Assembly (NCBI GenBank): GCA_026018925.1 | Contig: JAKSZU010000013.1 | Location: 78,667,791-78,731,790, forward strand | Direction of reading: 5' to 3' | DNA: 64,000 bases | From: Tupaia tana | Lineage: Eukaryota > Chordata > Mammalia > Scandentia > Tupaiidae | Part shown: positions 43,706 to 56,842 of the stretch, in pieces | Numbering within the stretch: position 1 is the stretch's first letter | Layout: every line of letters starts with the position of its first letter | The notes under the pieces: model-generated | Databases searched by the model: none | Told to the model about the DNA's origin: nothing | What the model saw: only the letters and a program-made list of their open reading frames with translations | Made by a program: the position numbers and the translations under genes

Positions 43706-45280
43706 TAACAGGATGGAAGGACAAGTGGAGGAGTTTGAGAGTTCAGCGTCAAGTAAAATGCCCGGGGAGTTAATAAACAGTATCTTCAAAAGATACATCA
43801 AGAAAAAGAGCACTATGAGTCTAGTATTAGAGATGGAGAGAGAAGGTACCAGAAGAAACAACTAAAGTGTTTAAAGTTGTTGCCTGGGGCCAGACTGTAG
43901 GGTGGGCCAGGGGAATGCAATTTTTCGTTATAAACCTTTTAATAGTATTTGATTTTTAAAATGTGAACACGAATTGCTTTGATGAAACAAAATTTATCTA
44001 TTTTTACAATTGTCCCTAGGATATGCAATCATAGAAGGTTAGGGCATGGGAAGGCCTCAGGGTTTGAAAGATGAATGAGGAAGCAGCTCTAATTTAGTGA
44101 ATTCAGCTTTCAACAGAATTTAGCTTTCTGTTGTCCATCCTGCCCCTAAAGGCTTGCCTTCCCTCTTAGGTTTCATTTTTCAGCTTCGGTTTGTGGCAAG
44201 CAGCTCAAAATGAAGTTGTATCTTAGTTTATAGGTGAAGACATTTAGAAGAATGAAAAACCAACAGGCAACAATTAACTATCCTTTTGTCTTCAGTTAAT
44301 TTCGATTATGGTATCATGTCTTTTAAAAGAAAAGGTGGAGTAAAAGACCCTGAAGCCTGCTTCAATACTAAAACCTGGAGTAGAAGAGTAATATCTTCAC
44401 ATTTCTAGCACTGAGTACATCTATTTAGCCATAATTCTGTGCAATCTGATCGATTAAAAAAAAAAAAAGAAAAAAGAAAAAAATTGTTTTGGGGGGGAGC
44501 TCTCCTGAGTCACTCTTTGCTTGTGACTCTGAATTTAATTTTAAATAAATCTCAAAGAGCACGGGATTGCTTCAATGATATGTAGGTAGAAGTAGCTTTG
44601 GAAAATCTGCTTATTTTTATTTTTACCACCTTTCCCTTCAGAATTCTTAATGCTATTCTATGGCCTATTAGAAGTGCTTGCTTCAAGCCATCCCTTATTT
44701 CTTAAAGCAACACAGTCTGTGGCTTACACTACAGAATTCTGACAACTGGACAACTTGGTTAGTTCAGGGCTTAAAAAAAAAAAAAAATCAATCAAAGCAG
44801 CTGTTTGGCAAAATGTATTGAGTGAGTTTCTCATTTTCCAGCTAGCTGTTGTGGAATTATATCACTTCAACTCAAGTATTCTCTCATTCCCCCAAATATC
44901 TCTACTCTTTAACTGACTTTGCTTTTTCTGTCCTATCCTTGTCCTAGCCCCCAGCTTAACCTACCTTCAAAGAAAGCACCACAGGATTATGCTTTCTGGC
45001 TGGGTGATTTCAGTAATGAAGGTGGGGCTATTCTTGGGAATGGATCAAAGAATATTTGTATGGTCAATTTGTATGCAAAAATGTTAAGATGGAAGGGCTG
45101 AGCTGCTGCCCTCTTCCATCCTTACCAGCAGTAGTCAGAGCTTATCCTCAGCCAGTCCATTACCATCCGAGGTTGTTTCAGCCACATCATCCCTAGGGCT
45201 AGGAAGTGAATCTTGTGCTCATGAGCCACTCTCTGTCAAGTGTAACAAGAATAAAAAGGAGACTAAATGCCAGCATTTGA
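43706..45280. other. No recognised gene; A-rich runs
   Basis: A-runs at 44456-44482 and 44772-44786, with a G8 run at 44490-44497. No repeat family or exon was recognised. Confidence 0.4.
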
Positions 45281-45430
45281 ACATTTGGTATGGTCCAACA
45301 TCCATCTGGTTACTTATTGCTAATTCTTCCACCAATACTGAACGTTAGGGATGATTAGTTCCATTATATAGATAAGCTTAAATAACTGACCCAAGGTCAC
45401 AGAGTCACATGTGGAGATAGGATTATTATC
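45281..45430 (+). repeat. MIR
   Basis: GATTAGTTCCATTATATAGATAAGCTTAAATAACTGACCCAAGGTCACAGAGTC fits a sense MIR. Confidence 0.65.
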
Positions 45431-45464
45431 TGTATCTTTCTGTCCACAAAACTCAGTCTATGGC

Positions 45465-45688
45465 CTGCTTTGGTGGGACAGTGATAAAGCAATGATCTGT
45501 GATGCAGAGGCCAAGTGGGAAGGTCCCAGGTTACATTCAAGGTCTTCAAGGGTACACCAGGCATACATGTATGCCAGTGGCTGAGACTAAGGGTAGGATC
45601 ACAGTGTGAAGACCTTGCTGGGGGTGCTTGTCTTTCTCTCTCTTTGTCTGTGTCCATCTGTTATAAAGAACTAACTAAATAAACTTTT
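45465..45688 (+). mobile_element. SINE-B copy
   Basis: GGGACAGTGATAAAGC head with GTCCCAGGTTACATTC in the B-box place, a body with ACCAGGCATACATGTATGCCAG, a CT-rich stretch, and a CTAAATAAACTTTTTG tail. Confidence 0.65.
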
Positions 45689-46229
45689 TGAAAAATTAAA
45701 AACAATAGTGAGTCTACTCTGTTATGTTGGGCTGAATATTATTGGTTCTCAAGGTCCTATAGACCATTCTCTTACTATTGCATTGACCTTAAACAGGTAG
45801 GGCCAAAAGAACTTAGCTATGGCATTTCTCTTTCTACATGGGCTTCTCACTGCCACTGTCCTTCTAGTAGATTATGTCCCCATGATGGTGACAGTTGTCT
45901 GGATTTGGACAATCCATTTGATTCTGTTCCTTGAAAATCTTTTTGCTTTGGAAGAGGCTGATCTAGAGAATGATCCATCCCCTGACGTCCGTGCTGCCTG
46001 CTCTTATCTGCCTTCCCTTCCAGCTGTCTGCTGCCCAAGACCTCTACCTGTAAAAACTAACGTTTGAAAAAAATGACATTATTTATTCATATCATCGTAT
46101 GCTAAGCAGCATGCTATACTTTGTATAGAATAAAAATACTAGTTAAGCATAGATCCTGACCTCAAGAAACTAGTTCCATAAGAGGTGGTTGAAAAGTTTG
46201 TATTGTTAGTAATAGTAACTGTAATTGTA
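45689..46229. other. No recognised gene
   Basis: Holds an 82-codon frame (45819-46067) with a hydrophobic N-terminus but no family I recognise and no exon signals. Confidence 0.35.
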
Positions 46230-46400
46230 AGCACCTGTATATATCTCTTAACATGATTTAGGCACCTTATAAAGATTACTTCATTTTTCCTCAAAACAAT
46301 TTGATAAAAGGTAGGTTCTCTTCTTATCCTATCTTATAAATTGAAAAACTGCAACACAGAGGTCAGATTTATGAACCCAAGGCATTCTGACTTCAGATAT
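46230..46400 (+). repeat. MIR
   Basis: GCACCTTATAAAGATTACTTCATTTTTCCTC, GGTAGGTTCTCTTCTTATCC, then CAACACAGAGGTCAG. Sense MIR, diverged. Confidence 0.6.
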
Positions 46401-46479
46401 GAGCTCTAATGAAAATGCTGCACCAGTTGCTAAAGAAGACATGTCACAGAAATTGAGAAGAGAGAAATATTATCCAGTT

Positions 46480-46615
46480 GCATAAAACCAGGAAGACTTC
46501 CCACAGGAGGTAACACTAAAATCAGACCCTGAAAGATAAGTACTATTGGGCCAAAAGGAATGAATATGCAGGAAGAGCATTCTGGGATATAATTGCAATC
46601 GCTAGTTGTTGGTGG
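46480..46615 (-). repeat. L2 3' fragment, antisense
   Basis: GAAGACTTCCCACAGGAGGTAACACTAAAATCAGACC and AGGAAGAGCATTCTGGGATAT match antisense L2 3' landmarks. Confidence 0.6.
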
Positions 46616-47437
46616 GGTCTTTTCGCTGAGTCCCAACCTGCCTCCTATTCGAGTTAGGACATAGGACACCAGCCTAGCATTAAATGCCTGGCAGTATACA
46701 AGACTGGATGAACCTTTTGTCCATTAACCCAAATACATCTTTGGAAAAACACCTTCATACCACTTCTGTAGAACTCACCAATTTTCACCTGGTTTATCAT
46801 TACTCCTGGGAGAGGCAATTCCTTTCTGTAATAATGTCATATAAAAGGACCTTGAATAAGGACACTGGCCGAGGCAGGAGAGTGGCTATCAGCCATGTCA
46901 AATGAGTGAATGCACTGTCCAGCCTAGGGAAATGCTTTCAAAGTTGCTCCACCTCAACAATTGCTCCTAATCGGAGACAGATGGCAGTGGGCTATTTAAC
47001 CTCTGTCCATTTCCTAAATATGACATACCTCCATTCATCTTGCTTGGTGACTAAACTGAGGGAGACACCAAACTGAGGTAGCTGAACAGAAATCTGAAAA
47101 TGGAATCCTTACCTTCTGCCTCCTTCCCCATACTCTGTGTATGTCAGGAAAACGGCAATTGCAATGGTTAAGTGTGTACCCTGTGTTTCCTATTGAGGAG
47201 ATGGCTCTGAGAGAAATCTGGAAATAGGAGCAGTAGTGAAAATATCTGGATTTCCTTCATTCTCTAACTTTAAATCTTTTTCAAATACAACCTCATCAAT
47301 CATTTAGTATCTTTTTGACTGGACTTTTTTATTCCCATCCTCTGATTTCTCCTCTCCAGATGTGTCATAAATGGATAGCCTCCCCCGGGAGTAGAAATTA
47401 TGCTTTTTGTTATTTTTGCCAAGTTACTACTTACCTA
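46616..47437. other. No recognised feature
   Basis: Unique-looking sequence with short open frames only. Confidence 0.4.
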
Positions 47438-47689
47438 CCCTTTTTTTTTTTATTTGCCAGAGGCACATTCACTCTTCAGATAAAGGGAGGGCAAGAAAGA
47501 GAGAAAGCATCCCTCCATTGAAGATGGTCACCCTGCAATCTCTATTTCTTCATTTCTCTCTTCTTTTGAGACTTTGGGCTCACATGCACATGTGCCTGGC
47601 ATGTTTTTCAAGTCGCTGGGTCTGGGATGGAATGTACAGTGGGTCTTGTGGGATGCAGATGCCTTCACCACAATGCCACAGGCTGGTCC
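47438..47689 (-). mobile_element. SINE-A, old, with 11-bp duplication
   Basis: T-run, GCCAGAGGCACATTCACTC, TTTGGGCTCACATGCACATGTGCCTGGC, head ending CCACAGGCTGGTCC. ACTACTTACCT / ACTGCTTACCT flanks (47427-47437 and 47690-47700). Confidence 0.82.
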
Positions 47690-47796
47690 ACTGCTTACCT
47701 CCTCTTGTATTGCCTCCCTTCTTTCTTGAGCCAGAACTCTAGCCTCACTGTTTATATTCATTGTATTCCAAAATAATTCTTGTCTTGGCAGATGAG

Positions 47797-47974
47797 GGGT
47801 TTTTTTTAGAATTATTTTATTTAGCTTTATTTACTTATTTTCTTTTAATGTGACCAGAGAGGGACAGGGTGAAATAGGAAAAAGTGAGAAAGTAAGCCGT
47901 CAAGTCCAGAACTTGAATCATGGTCGGCCATGTGGGAGTCCAGTGCCCTTAATTACCATGCCACCTGCCAGCCC
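47797..47974 (-). mobile_element. SINE-C (short form) with 11-bp duplication
   Basis: AT-rich tail (TTTATTTAGCTTTATTTACTTATTTTC), GACCAGAGAGGGACAGGG, then the tRNA head GAACTTGAATCATGGTCGGCC ... CCACCTGCCAGCC. TGGCAGATGAG lies at 47786-47796 and 47975-47985. It shares its tail sequence with the copy at 15583. Confidence 0.88.
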
Positions 47975-47985
47975 TGGCAGATGAG

Positions 47986-49559
47986 TTTTGAATGTGAATA
48001 TTTCTGAGAGATACTTCAAGAATCCTCAAAAACAGAAAACGCAAAATTATTTAGCCTCACAAATGGATTTTGGACGCTTTCTCCATGTGTGTACATGGAT
48101 ATGTGTGTATATGTGTCTATGTTCGTATGTGTTTGTGCATGTATATGTTTTACTGTCTGCCACATTTCTGTTTTATTTCCTAGTGGTTAATGCAAAACCT
48201 AATACATTACTAGCCTTCTGGAATTTCTGGAAGTCCAGCTCAAACACAAGGAAGGAAGATGTGAGGTTCTGAGATGACCAGCATCCTTGCTTTTGCAGAA
48301 TAATGAATAGAGATTACTTTCTCAATAAATTTCTAATATGAATGGAGAAAACAAATCAAATCGAAAAGAAAGTGACACATATTCTTTAATATATTATTCC
48401 TCTAGGATGAAAAAAATATGTGCAAAAATCCTCTGATAGTTTTGAAGACTTGAAATATTCAAGAATTCAGTAAGGTAGTATGAAATCAATATTAATATCA
48501 CACCAGACAATTTATGCTTCCATAACTCGTGTTAAGGGTAGGTCAGGTGTTTTATTTCCTTCTTGTATGTTCTTCATCATCCATTTATCTTTTCACTGTT
48601 TAGGGTTTCTACTAAGTAGCTTGTTCCTAAAGAATCCTAAACCATTTCTCTGAAACGGACTAGACTCCAGGTAAAGATAATCTTTTTCCTCCTGGTAATA
48701 TCATTGGGTATTTGTTGGTGTGCTAGTTGAATTTTTGTGCAGCTTTGAATTCTCTTCGTAGTGAAGCCAGGTTTTATGGCTCTTGCAGATTCACTTAATC
48801 TTTTGCAACACATGAATGATCCCTTCATTCTAAAGGCCACATGGTTGATTTGGTAATTTCTATAGATCTGTCTCTCACTGGTTTGCTTTTGTCTGTTCAT
48901 TCCTTTTTTGTTACTTAATTATTTCAGAAGAGTTTGTACTACCTTATTTACCATCCCCAATTCAGGTCATCCCTTATTCTTCTCTATAGCTTTAGAGCTT
49001 TACAGCTAGCTTCCAAGAGCCTGGGGTTTCATCGCTATGTAGTGCACATCATTCTCCCTCTTGTTAATTGAAGCAGAGAGTAGAAATTATGTAATTCAAC
49101 ACTCCATAGGTCATTCACGGGGTTGGCTTTATGATGGATTTTGTCTCTGAAGAACTCATTCCATGAGAAATGTAATGTCCTGAAAGTTAGAGAGCAGAAT
49201 TTCCAGTCATTGTCTGGAGTGAGAACATGTCTCATATTAATTGTTCATGTTCATTAGTTGGATTGCAAAGCATGTATTTTAGAATTTGTGCAGGAAGACT
49301 TTCGTATGTGTGCATTTTTAAAAATTGCATAACCTCTACATTTTAATACTAGCATACTGAAGGCTTTTAAAATATTTCAGCTTGGTTCTATCATGAAGGC
49401 TAAGAGTTGTTTTTTTTTTTTTTTTAACACATTTACTTTGTTTATTGTCTTTTTTGTTAAAAAAAAGCTGTAGCTTTTTAAACTTGATTCATATTTGAAT
49501 ATAATCAATTATGCTAATTGTAATACATTTTCCAAACTCAGATCTTATAAAAAGGTTTT
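47986..49559. other. No recognised gene; GT-rich patch and T-run
   Basis: GTGTGTACATGG/ATGTGTGTATATG patch at 48090-48150 and a T-run at 49411-49425. The 48.6-49.25 kb interval is relatively free of repeats, and its antisense open frames (87 and 66 codons) are unrecognised. Confidence 0.35.
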
Positions 49560-49816
49560 TAGTTTTGTTTTGGTTTTGTTTAGAGAAATTTTTGCTACAA
49601 GGAGCATGTGTTGGCCAGAAAGACAGAGAGAAAGAAAGTGAGAAATCACCTCCTGGGGAATGGCCATGCCACAGTCTCTTCTCCATTCTCCCCTTGGTAT
49701 CTTGAGTGTGCACACACAGGTGCCTAGTGTGAGTTTCAAGCTGCTGGGTCTGAGACTTGAACTGTGGTCAACTATGTGGGAGTCCAACAATGGAACCACT
49801 ATACCACCTGCTGGTT
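49560..49816 (-). mobile_element. SINE-A
   Basis: GAGAAATTTTTGCTACAAGGAGCATGTG tail side, GAAAGTGAGAAATCACC, TCTTGAGTGTGCACACACAGG, and head TGTGGGAGTCCAACAATGG ... CACCTGCTGG. Confidence 0.85.
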
Positions 49817-49965
49817 GCTATAACAAGTTTTTTTAAAGGCCATCTTAGGTACTAATTATGTTCAAAATAGTTCATTAATTTAGTTTTGGAAATTTCAACC
49901 AAAATACCAAATTAAGGTGATAAGAAAAAAATGGTGTGAGAAGTTCTAGAAATTCTAAACCTATG

Positions 49966-50261
49966 GACCAGCAGTTACAATAATAGCTATGTTGCTGAAC
50001 TCCCACATAGTCGTCTGCAGTTTCAGTCCCGGACCTGGTGGCTTAAACTCATGCTGGGCACGTGTCCGTGCATGCCCAAGATCCCGAGAGAAGAATGGAG
50101 GAGAAGGGATTGCGGCGTGGCCATCCCCACTGGGGGGTAATTTCGCGCTTTCTACCTCTCTCTCTCTCTCTCTCTCTCTCTTTGTCTTTCTGGTGAGTGC
50201 ACGTGCCCTATAGCAAAAACATCTCCAGAAAAAAAAAAAAAAAAAGAAAGAAAGAAAAATC
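49966..50261 (+). mobile_element. SINE-A with 11-bp duplication
   Basis: GACCAGCAGTTACAATAATAGC to CCCTATAGCAAAAACATCTCC, then A-run and GAAA repeats. CTAAACCTATG is at 49955-49965 and 50262-50272. The CT segment has expanded to about 14 CT units. Confidence 0.93.
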
Positions 50262-50272
50262 CTAAACCTATG

Positions 50273-51814
50273 TATTTTTGTCCTTTTTAAATTGTTGCTA
50301 TAATGCTCTTTCTAAATGTGATCTAAAATGAGGGGATTTCCTGAATGACAGTTTTCAATGACTTCCTATCAATCATTTAATACATTAAGTCACCATTCCA
50401 AGAATTGACAGAGCAAAATCACTACATGAGGCTTCAACTTCCCTTATCCTCCTGGTTTTCCTATATTCTTCACTCCTCACGCTTTTCCAATTTTTTCTCT
50501 CCCCTCTTCCTCCTCCCTCCTTTCTTTCCTTTTAGTGTATTAAATACCCACAACATGATCAGGTACAAAGGGGATTAAGTCTTCCTACAAGGACCTGCAG
50601 TCTACACTCTTCTGAAACTCCATAACACATTGTACATACTTTGATTCCTTTCTCTTTGCTAAATGTGTTCCCAATACCACCCCATCCCAGTCATCTTCAC
50701 CTCAAATGTATTCTCTACCACTCTCTCTCCTTATCTACATTCTCTCCATCCAAGCTCATCTCCTTTATGAACACTCTACAATCTAGGATTCTCACCTTCT
50801 CTGTGGCTCCTATTTTTCCTTCATTATTTTTTTTTCAGCTCATGGAAGCAAAACATACTCATTCATTAAGACTGAGAATGGAGATAAGTGTAAAAGAAAA
50901 TTCTGTACATCATCTAGTGTGACAAGGTATTCACTAAAAATCTGGATGTCCAGGTTCTAATCTCATTCTTGCCACTTAATTGCCGAGTTTTCCAATCCGT
51001 GAGGACCATTGTGGTTGTAGTGTTGGATTTGTGTGTCTATAAATGTGTATTGTGTGTCTTGGGCCCTCTGCTGGCTAGTGACTATGCACTTCATTACTTC
51101 ACACAGGGCTTGGCCCTAAAGTGGATCTTCCAGCCATGCTGGCACGTGTTGAGAGTCTCGTGATTTCATCCCCAATAGTCTCAATTTGCAATAATTTTCA
51201 TTCATTATATCAAATTTGTCATCTAAATGATCTAATAGTGAAACATACTGGGTATGAATTTCATTATTAGAGTTAAAGTTTATTATCCCATGTTTCTCTG
51301 TAGTCTTCTGCTTTCCTTTTTTCCCCTTCCAACTTAAAATGATAGCACCAAGGAAATCATTAAAATTCTATCCACTTGAACACTGTAAACATTATTTAAA
51401 TTGATTTGTTCAAATTCATTGCAAACCCATGCGATGTGTGAGTCTGTATTTAATGTATCATCTCTTCTGGAATTTGAAGTTCTCTCTGTCTAGAATTGTG
51501 ATTTGAAGAACAGAAAAAAGAAACTAAAAGAGTAGCAACTTTATCATAAGATTCATGCCAGCAATATTGGAAAACTGGATTACAGCATAGATTTATAAAT
51601 CCCTATGGTTTCATAGTTTCTACAATTTTTAAGAATTTGTTTATAATTTCATAACTTATTTTTCTCTTTTTTAAACATGCTATCAAGAAGCTCTTCACTC
51701 ATTTTTGCTACATTATTACTCTTCAAAGTATTCCCTGAATTTTATATAAGCAACCAAAAGGTATATCATGTCCTGAACTTCCAGATGTGGCGTAAGGGTT
51801 GGGATGGAACCAGA
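50273..51814. other. No recognised gene
   Basis: Pyrimidine-rich patch at 50480-50535 and a MIR scrap near 50950-50990. Nothing else was recognised. Confidence 0.4.
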
Positions 51815-51962
51815 AGGCTAGTCATGGGACTGACCTTGGTTGATTGAGTAAGTTAGGCAAATGGCTTAGTTTTCATTTCTTTAAATTGAATTGCCTTTCT
51901 TACCAATTTGTGGTGAAGATTAAATAAGAAGATATGAATGATGAAACTTCATAGGAGGTGAT
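51815..51962 (-). repeat. MIR, diverged
   Basis: ATGGGACTGACCTTGG, AAGTTAGGCAAATGGCTTAG and GTGGTGAAGATTAAATAAG in antisense MIR order. Confidence 0.5.
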
Positions 51963-53668
51963 AGGGGTGATTATCTTTTAAAGCTCTCTCCTGAGTTCAT
52001 GGGAAAACTTCCCTGTCTCCCATCTCATGTAAATGTTCTGTTCTTATGAAGGATCAAGACAATGGAGGTACCAGCTCACTTTACATGTTATTTTGATACT
52101 ATGGAAGTATTAAAATGTAACCAGAATTTCTGCATTGATATATTATTGCTTTCATCTACTATTTCTCATAATTGGAAGCATTTATGCTCCCTAGAAATGT
52201 ATTAAATGTTATTTGATTAAAATTTTACACTCAAGGTAATTAGTACTCTTAAGGAGTATAAGCATGTACATAACTTCACATTGTGAGGTCCCTCTTTGAC
52301 ATGCCTGCTATTACAGAGGGACAAAAACAATGTTACTGTTAAAATGTGAGAGCTCAAAAAAAGATATTATAGGAACTCAAATTTGCATAAATTGAGAAAA
52401 ATAAAATCCCTCTTTTTTGCTCTCATGTAGTATAAAAATACATCATACCCACACCACCTGCCTTCAATCAAAATAGAAACAAACCAGCCAAGGGAAACTG
52501 AGTGTTTTCTCCCAAGTTAGCTTATATTATGTTGACATAATACCGTTTGCTCCCTTACACCCATTTTTAAACCAGGAGCCTTTAAGGTAAAACAACTGTT
52601 TTCTGCTAATGTTGCAAGTCTTTGGCATAAGCTTTGTATTCGAAAAGAGGCATTTATCTAAATAAATCAATCTGTTTGAGTTGCTGAAATTTTATTAGAT
52701 TTAAAAATATGTTTGTTTATAATAGCTCATATAAATATTTTCCTGTTGGCATTACCCTATTCATTGTTATTGAATGGGACTCTAAAACCAAAGTCCAGAA
52801 AGGTCAAGTCCCCAGGTCATTTAACTGCTGGAGAACTGAGTTGTGACTTGCCCACAAGCCCTACATTCCAAATTTTGCTGTTAGACCATACCTCATCACC
52901 TAGCAGTAGCAACTTCCCTTTTATCAATATTCTTGTAATTCTTCCTCCTGGACCAAGTTGCTTCTCGTTTTGAAGGATGTAATTGTTTCAGTTATTTGGC
53001 AGGATCAGGAGATGTCATGCCACCTGTTCATTGATGGTGCTCTTTCCTAGCAGTAACAGGAGGAAATAACATTAAAATACACTGCAGTGACTGTCTATTT
53101 AAACTTCCCCATAGAGGCTATTTCCACCAGGTTTCTGAATTCCCAGATTAATATCTCACAGCAGGAATTTATCTTTGGGAATGGTGCTCTCCTTTGTGAG
53201 TTTTCATGGCAAACAATCGGACATTTCAAATCTCATTATCTGACAGGTGTAGGCCTCCAAATAGAAAGAAAACAAAGGCAATTTATGTGGGAAGAAAACA
53301 TGAGTCACTCCACTCTCTGACTAAGAGATGCGAGAACACCAAACTATAAATTCCAGGTGGACTCGTTCCTTCTCAGTTCAGTGGCTGCCCACTGGCTCAC
53401 TCTGTAGTGGAAACAAATACTTTATGGAGGGCAATTGTGATAGACCATTTCCACTAGAGGCTGCAGGCATTTTTCTTTCAGCTCTTACTGGATGATGTAG
53501 TTCTGAAGTGGATGAGGGCAGAAGAGTCACATAACTTTCTGGACTCTACCCTGGGTGCAAGCTTGCCCTGATTTTGTAAGCTTTCTACCCTTTCAGCTAA
53601 TCAAATAGGTATTATTTTTGGGAGGATCAGCATGATTTCAACATGGCATCTAAAACATAGAACATTCC
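51963..53668. other. No recognised feature
   Basis: Unique-looking sequence. Open frames of 86 and 77 codons (52713 and 53087, plus strand) carry no recognisable domain. Confidence 0.35.
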
Positions 53669-53872
53669 ATGGCCCAGTATCTGTGCCACAGTTGGTAGTA
53701 TACCCAATTACAGGGCTGGAAGCTACCTGTCAGTTTCAATCTCCTGCTTGGCAGGGTTGGAAGACTGAAGGAAGGGGATCATGGCATGATCTTGCCCTGT
53801 GAAAGGTGCCTCTCTCTCTCAGTCTCTCTCTCATTCTTTATCATGAATGAAGAAAAAAATCTTAAATAAAAT
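53669..53872 (+). mobile_element. SINE-B, diverged copy
   Basis: GGCCCAGTATCTGTGCCACAG head, GCTTGGCAGGGTTGG, GAAGGAAGGGGATCATGGCATG matching the SINE body, CT repeats, and a CTTAAATAAA tail. Confidence 0.6.
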
Positions 53873-53924
53873 ATAGCATAGGCCAAATATATGGAGCTCT
53901 GTGTAAGGTGACTATAGCTGAATG

Positions 53925-54050
53925 TCAGAGATTAAATAAATATGTATTGAGCTCTAGCTACGGGGCTAGCCACTGTGTACTTTTATCCATGGTCTGACTT
54001 TTAATTGACACATCTACTTTCCTATGAGGTTGGTAAAATGAAAACTAACC
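53925..54050 (+). repeat. MIR
   Basis: TAAATATGTATTGAGCTCTAGCTACGGGGCTAGCCACTGTG fits the 5' part of a sense MIR. Confidence 0.55.
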
Positions 54051-54324
54051 TAGATCTGGCTTAACTCCAACCATAACTGAGCTGTTAAATTGGTGTCCGT
54101 AAATCAGCCTCTTCATCAGTCTGAACCAGTTCCTATGTGAACCAGTTTTAAGACACCCAATCCTCATGGAACTGACAGGTCCACTAATTTCTCTTGGCTT
54201 TACAATGGCTGTCAGCTAAGGGATGGAGGATTATTGGCTCATTCCTTTTTCAGACAAGAATCTTCTATGTAAAAAACAACTAGCCATCTTGTGCAACAGG
54301 ACAGGCGAGAGAAAAAGAGTAGAA

Positions 54325-54525
54325 CATTCAGAGTTAGGCAGTCAGAATTTGAATCCCTGATCTCTCACCACAGCTGTGCTGCCATAAGCAAGCTACAATA
54401 TTTCATTGGGGCTTAGTTTGCTTATCTATGACATGAGGATGACTATACCTATCTCACCAGTTTGTTGTGAAGGTTAAATCAGATAATCATTGCAAAGGGC
54501 TCAGCTTGCTATATACAGAGAGATA
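54325..54525 (-). repeat. MIR
   Basis: GGCAGTCAGAATTTGAATCCCTG, GCAAGCTACAATATTTC, CTTAGTTTGCTTATCTATGA, then TTGTTGTGAAGGTTAAATCAGATAAT. Clear antisense MIR. Confidence 0.8.
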
Positions 54526-56379
54526 TAGATATAAATATCATATCCACTCTACAAACCTAGCTGAGAATCTGAAGCTGGTCTTGTATTAGGTCGCTATGAT
54601 GGTAAGCATGTTAGAGTTAAAACAGAAGCTGAATAATGGGCCAGGACTGGATATATTGAATGGTCAGCAAGAGGGAGGGAACAAGAGCTGGGAGGGAGAG
54701 AGCTCTGAGACATGGCCCATTAACCGAGCATGTAATATCAGAGAGCAAAGAAGAGGAAAACCGTCAGTGGTCAAGATGCTTCCAGGCATAATGACCCCTT
54801 AATAAAGTCTTTGATGAAGGGAAAACACTAACTACAACTGAAGACAGCAGCTTTTCTAAGATGGCCTCATTAAATGTTTAATTGTGTGAGAATATATTGT
54901 GGGTTCCCACACACTGCCAGGAACCTTACACTATGCTTGATTCTTTTTCTAAGTATCTTTTTCACTGTGCAGAGACAGACTCAAAAGTTGCTGGAAAATC
55001 TACCTACTTGTTCCATCAGAGAACATAAACTGATTGCTAAGGTTCAAGTAGTGTCTTGCTTTGATCTGTCTTTTTTAGGACAATCTCTTCTGCTCATCCT
55101 GAAGGGATGGTGGGAACAGTGCGTGAAATGATTTACTAAGATAAGTGAAGGAGGCTTCAGGTGATCAATGGGCTCTGTGAAGTAGAAGAGGTCACAAAGA
55201 GGTCAGGCTGGAGGGCTGCATGCCAGAGAGCTGATATTGGGTGAATTGGATTGTTTTTTATTTTACCCAAGAGGTAATTGTCCCCCAAAATGCATTGTCT
55301 GCAGTATGTCAGGTTGTCTTGATTATATATGAATTCACATACATTGTGTCCTCTCCTGTGATCAGCCCTGCCCCAGTTAAATCCTATGAGGAATGTAGAG
55401 GAAGTACAAGATGTGATCTCTGCTCTCAAGGAGTTTATTTAGCAAGAGGACTAAAAACCCAGAAGTAATATAAGCTATATCCAGTATGCTTTTTATCTTG
55501 AATATAAGTGGAATAGGAGACCAAATCCTCATGTTCTAACAGATTCTGATCAATGATTAAATATTCAACCATCTGAGAATAAAGAAAAATGAAGAGAAAA
55601 AGATATTATAACATATGTGTGTGTGTATTACAGAACATATACAATTTGATTATTACACCACATTTTATTTCCATTTTATGTAAATCCGTACCATATACTT
55701 ATGTATCCAACTCTCTTTTCTTGTAACAGAGTGTTCTTTATTTTGACCTTATTTATTTATTTATTTAGTATTTTGTGAAGTGATTGTGAAGCTATGAAGT
55801 TAATGTTTCTTTAAGGTCCAAGCTTGGAAAAATAAAGATCTGTAGGTGGTCAAAACATTCTTCTGATTTAGGGGGGGAAAAAAAAAGTCATGGGTCCCTA
55901 AGAACCATTGGTTTGAAGGAGAGGTGAGTGTGTCAGGGGCAGTGATAGAAGACCTTCTAGGGGGAATAAGGAGTTTATTGATGAAGATAGTCTGTGTTAG
56001 CAAAGAGGAGAGTATACGCTGAGATGGTTAGGTAAAGGCCAAGGTAGGTAGTTAGATTTCATATCGTAGGGAATAAGAAGCCATTCCCCATCTTGAACTA
56101 GAGAGTGATGTAATGAAAACTGTATTTAGGAAGGTGAATTTGTTACTATGGCATACAATGGATTAGAGAAAAATGAAATTAGGTCATTTATTTTAAGTAG
56201 AATATTTGCTAAAGACCAAGTGGTATTTAAGGTATTTGCAAATGGAAGTTTCAACTAAGAAAAATGAAAAAGCAATGAGTACAACACCAGAGGTAAATTC
56301 ACCAGCTTATGGCACTTAGAAACCAGAAAATCAAGTGTCAAACTACAGGCAGAACAGCCACATGACACTTCTGGGTAGT
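54526..56379. other. No recognised gene
   Basis: Contains TTTATTTATTTATTTAT low-complexity at 55747-55768 and a G7A9 run near 55871. Open frames under 91 codons are unrecognised. Confidence 0.4.
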
Positions 56380-56399
56380 TTGACTTTCTCAGTGAGCAC

Positions 56400-56570
56400 C
56401 ATGTGATGTAGTGGAAACAGGTCAGGTCACAGCATCAGAAGACTCAGGCTCAGCTAATTACTAGCTATTTTATGTGACCCATGTTGAGGGACTTAAGCAC
56501 TCTATCTTTTGGTTTCTGCAGCTAGAGTATGGTACCTATATATACTTCCTACAGTTGTTACATATAACAA
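56400..56570 (-). repeat. MIR, diverged
   Basis: GTGATGTAGTGGAAACAGG, CTAATTACTAGCTATTTTATGTGACC and a faint downstream core in antisense order. Confidence 0.5.
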
Positions 56571-56582
56571 AAGAAAAAATCA

Positions 56583-56842
56583 GGCCCAGGTGCAGTGATA
56601 CAAATGCTAGGGTTCCTCTCTGCAGTGCTGGAAGCCATGTGGATGATAAGGGATTTGGATTTTGGGTCAGCCTGGATCCACGATCCTGGCTGGATGGAAA
56701 AGCTGGGCATTGGGGGAGTAGGGAGGAATGGGGATATTGCAACATAATGAAATCCTATTGAGGGTGTCTTTTTCTCTTTCTCTTCCTTCTCTCTCTCAGG
56801 AAATAATGACATAAATAAACTTTAAATTAAAAAAAAAACAGT
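56583..56842 (+). mobile_element. SINE-B copy
   Basis: GCCCAGGTGCAGTGATAC head, a middle GGAAGCCATGTGGATGATAAG, body GCTGGATGGAAAAGCTGGGC, then CT-rich and a GACATAAATAAACTTTAAATT plus A10 tail. Confidence 0.65.

Noticed and set aside
43512..43865. A 117-codon frame that looked like a small gene.
   Set aside because: Its first half lies inside an MLT1 LTR with clear landmarks on both sides.
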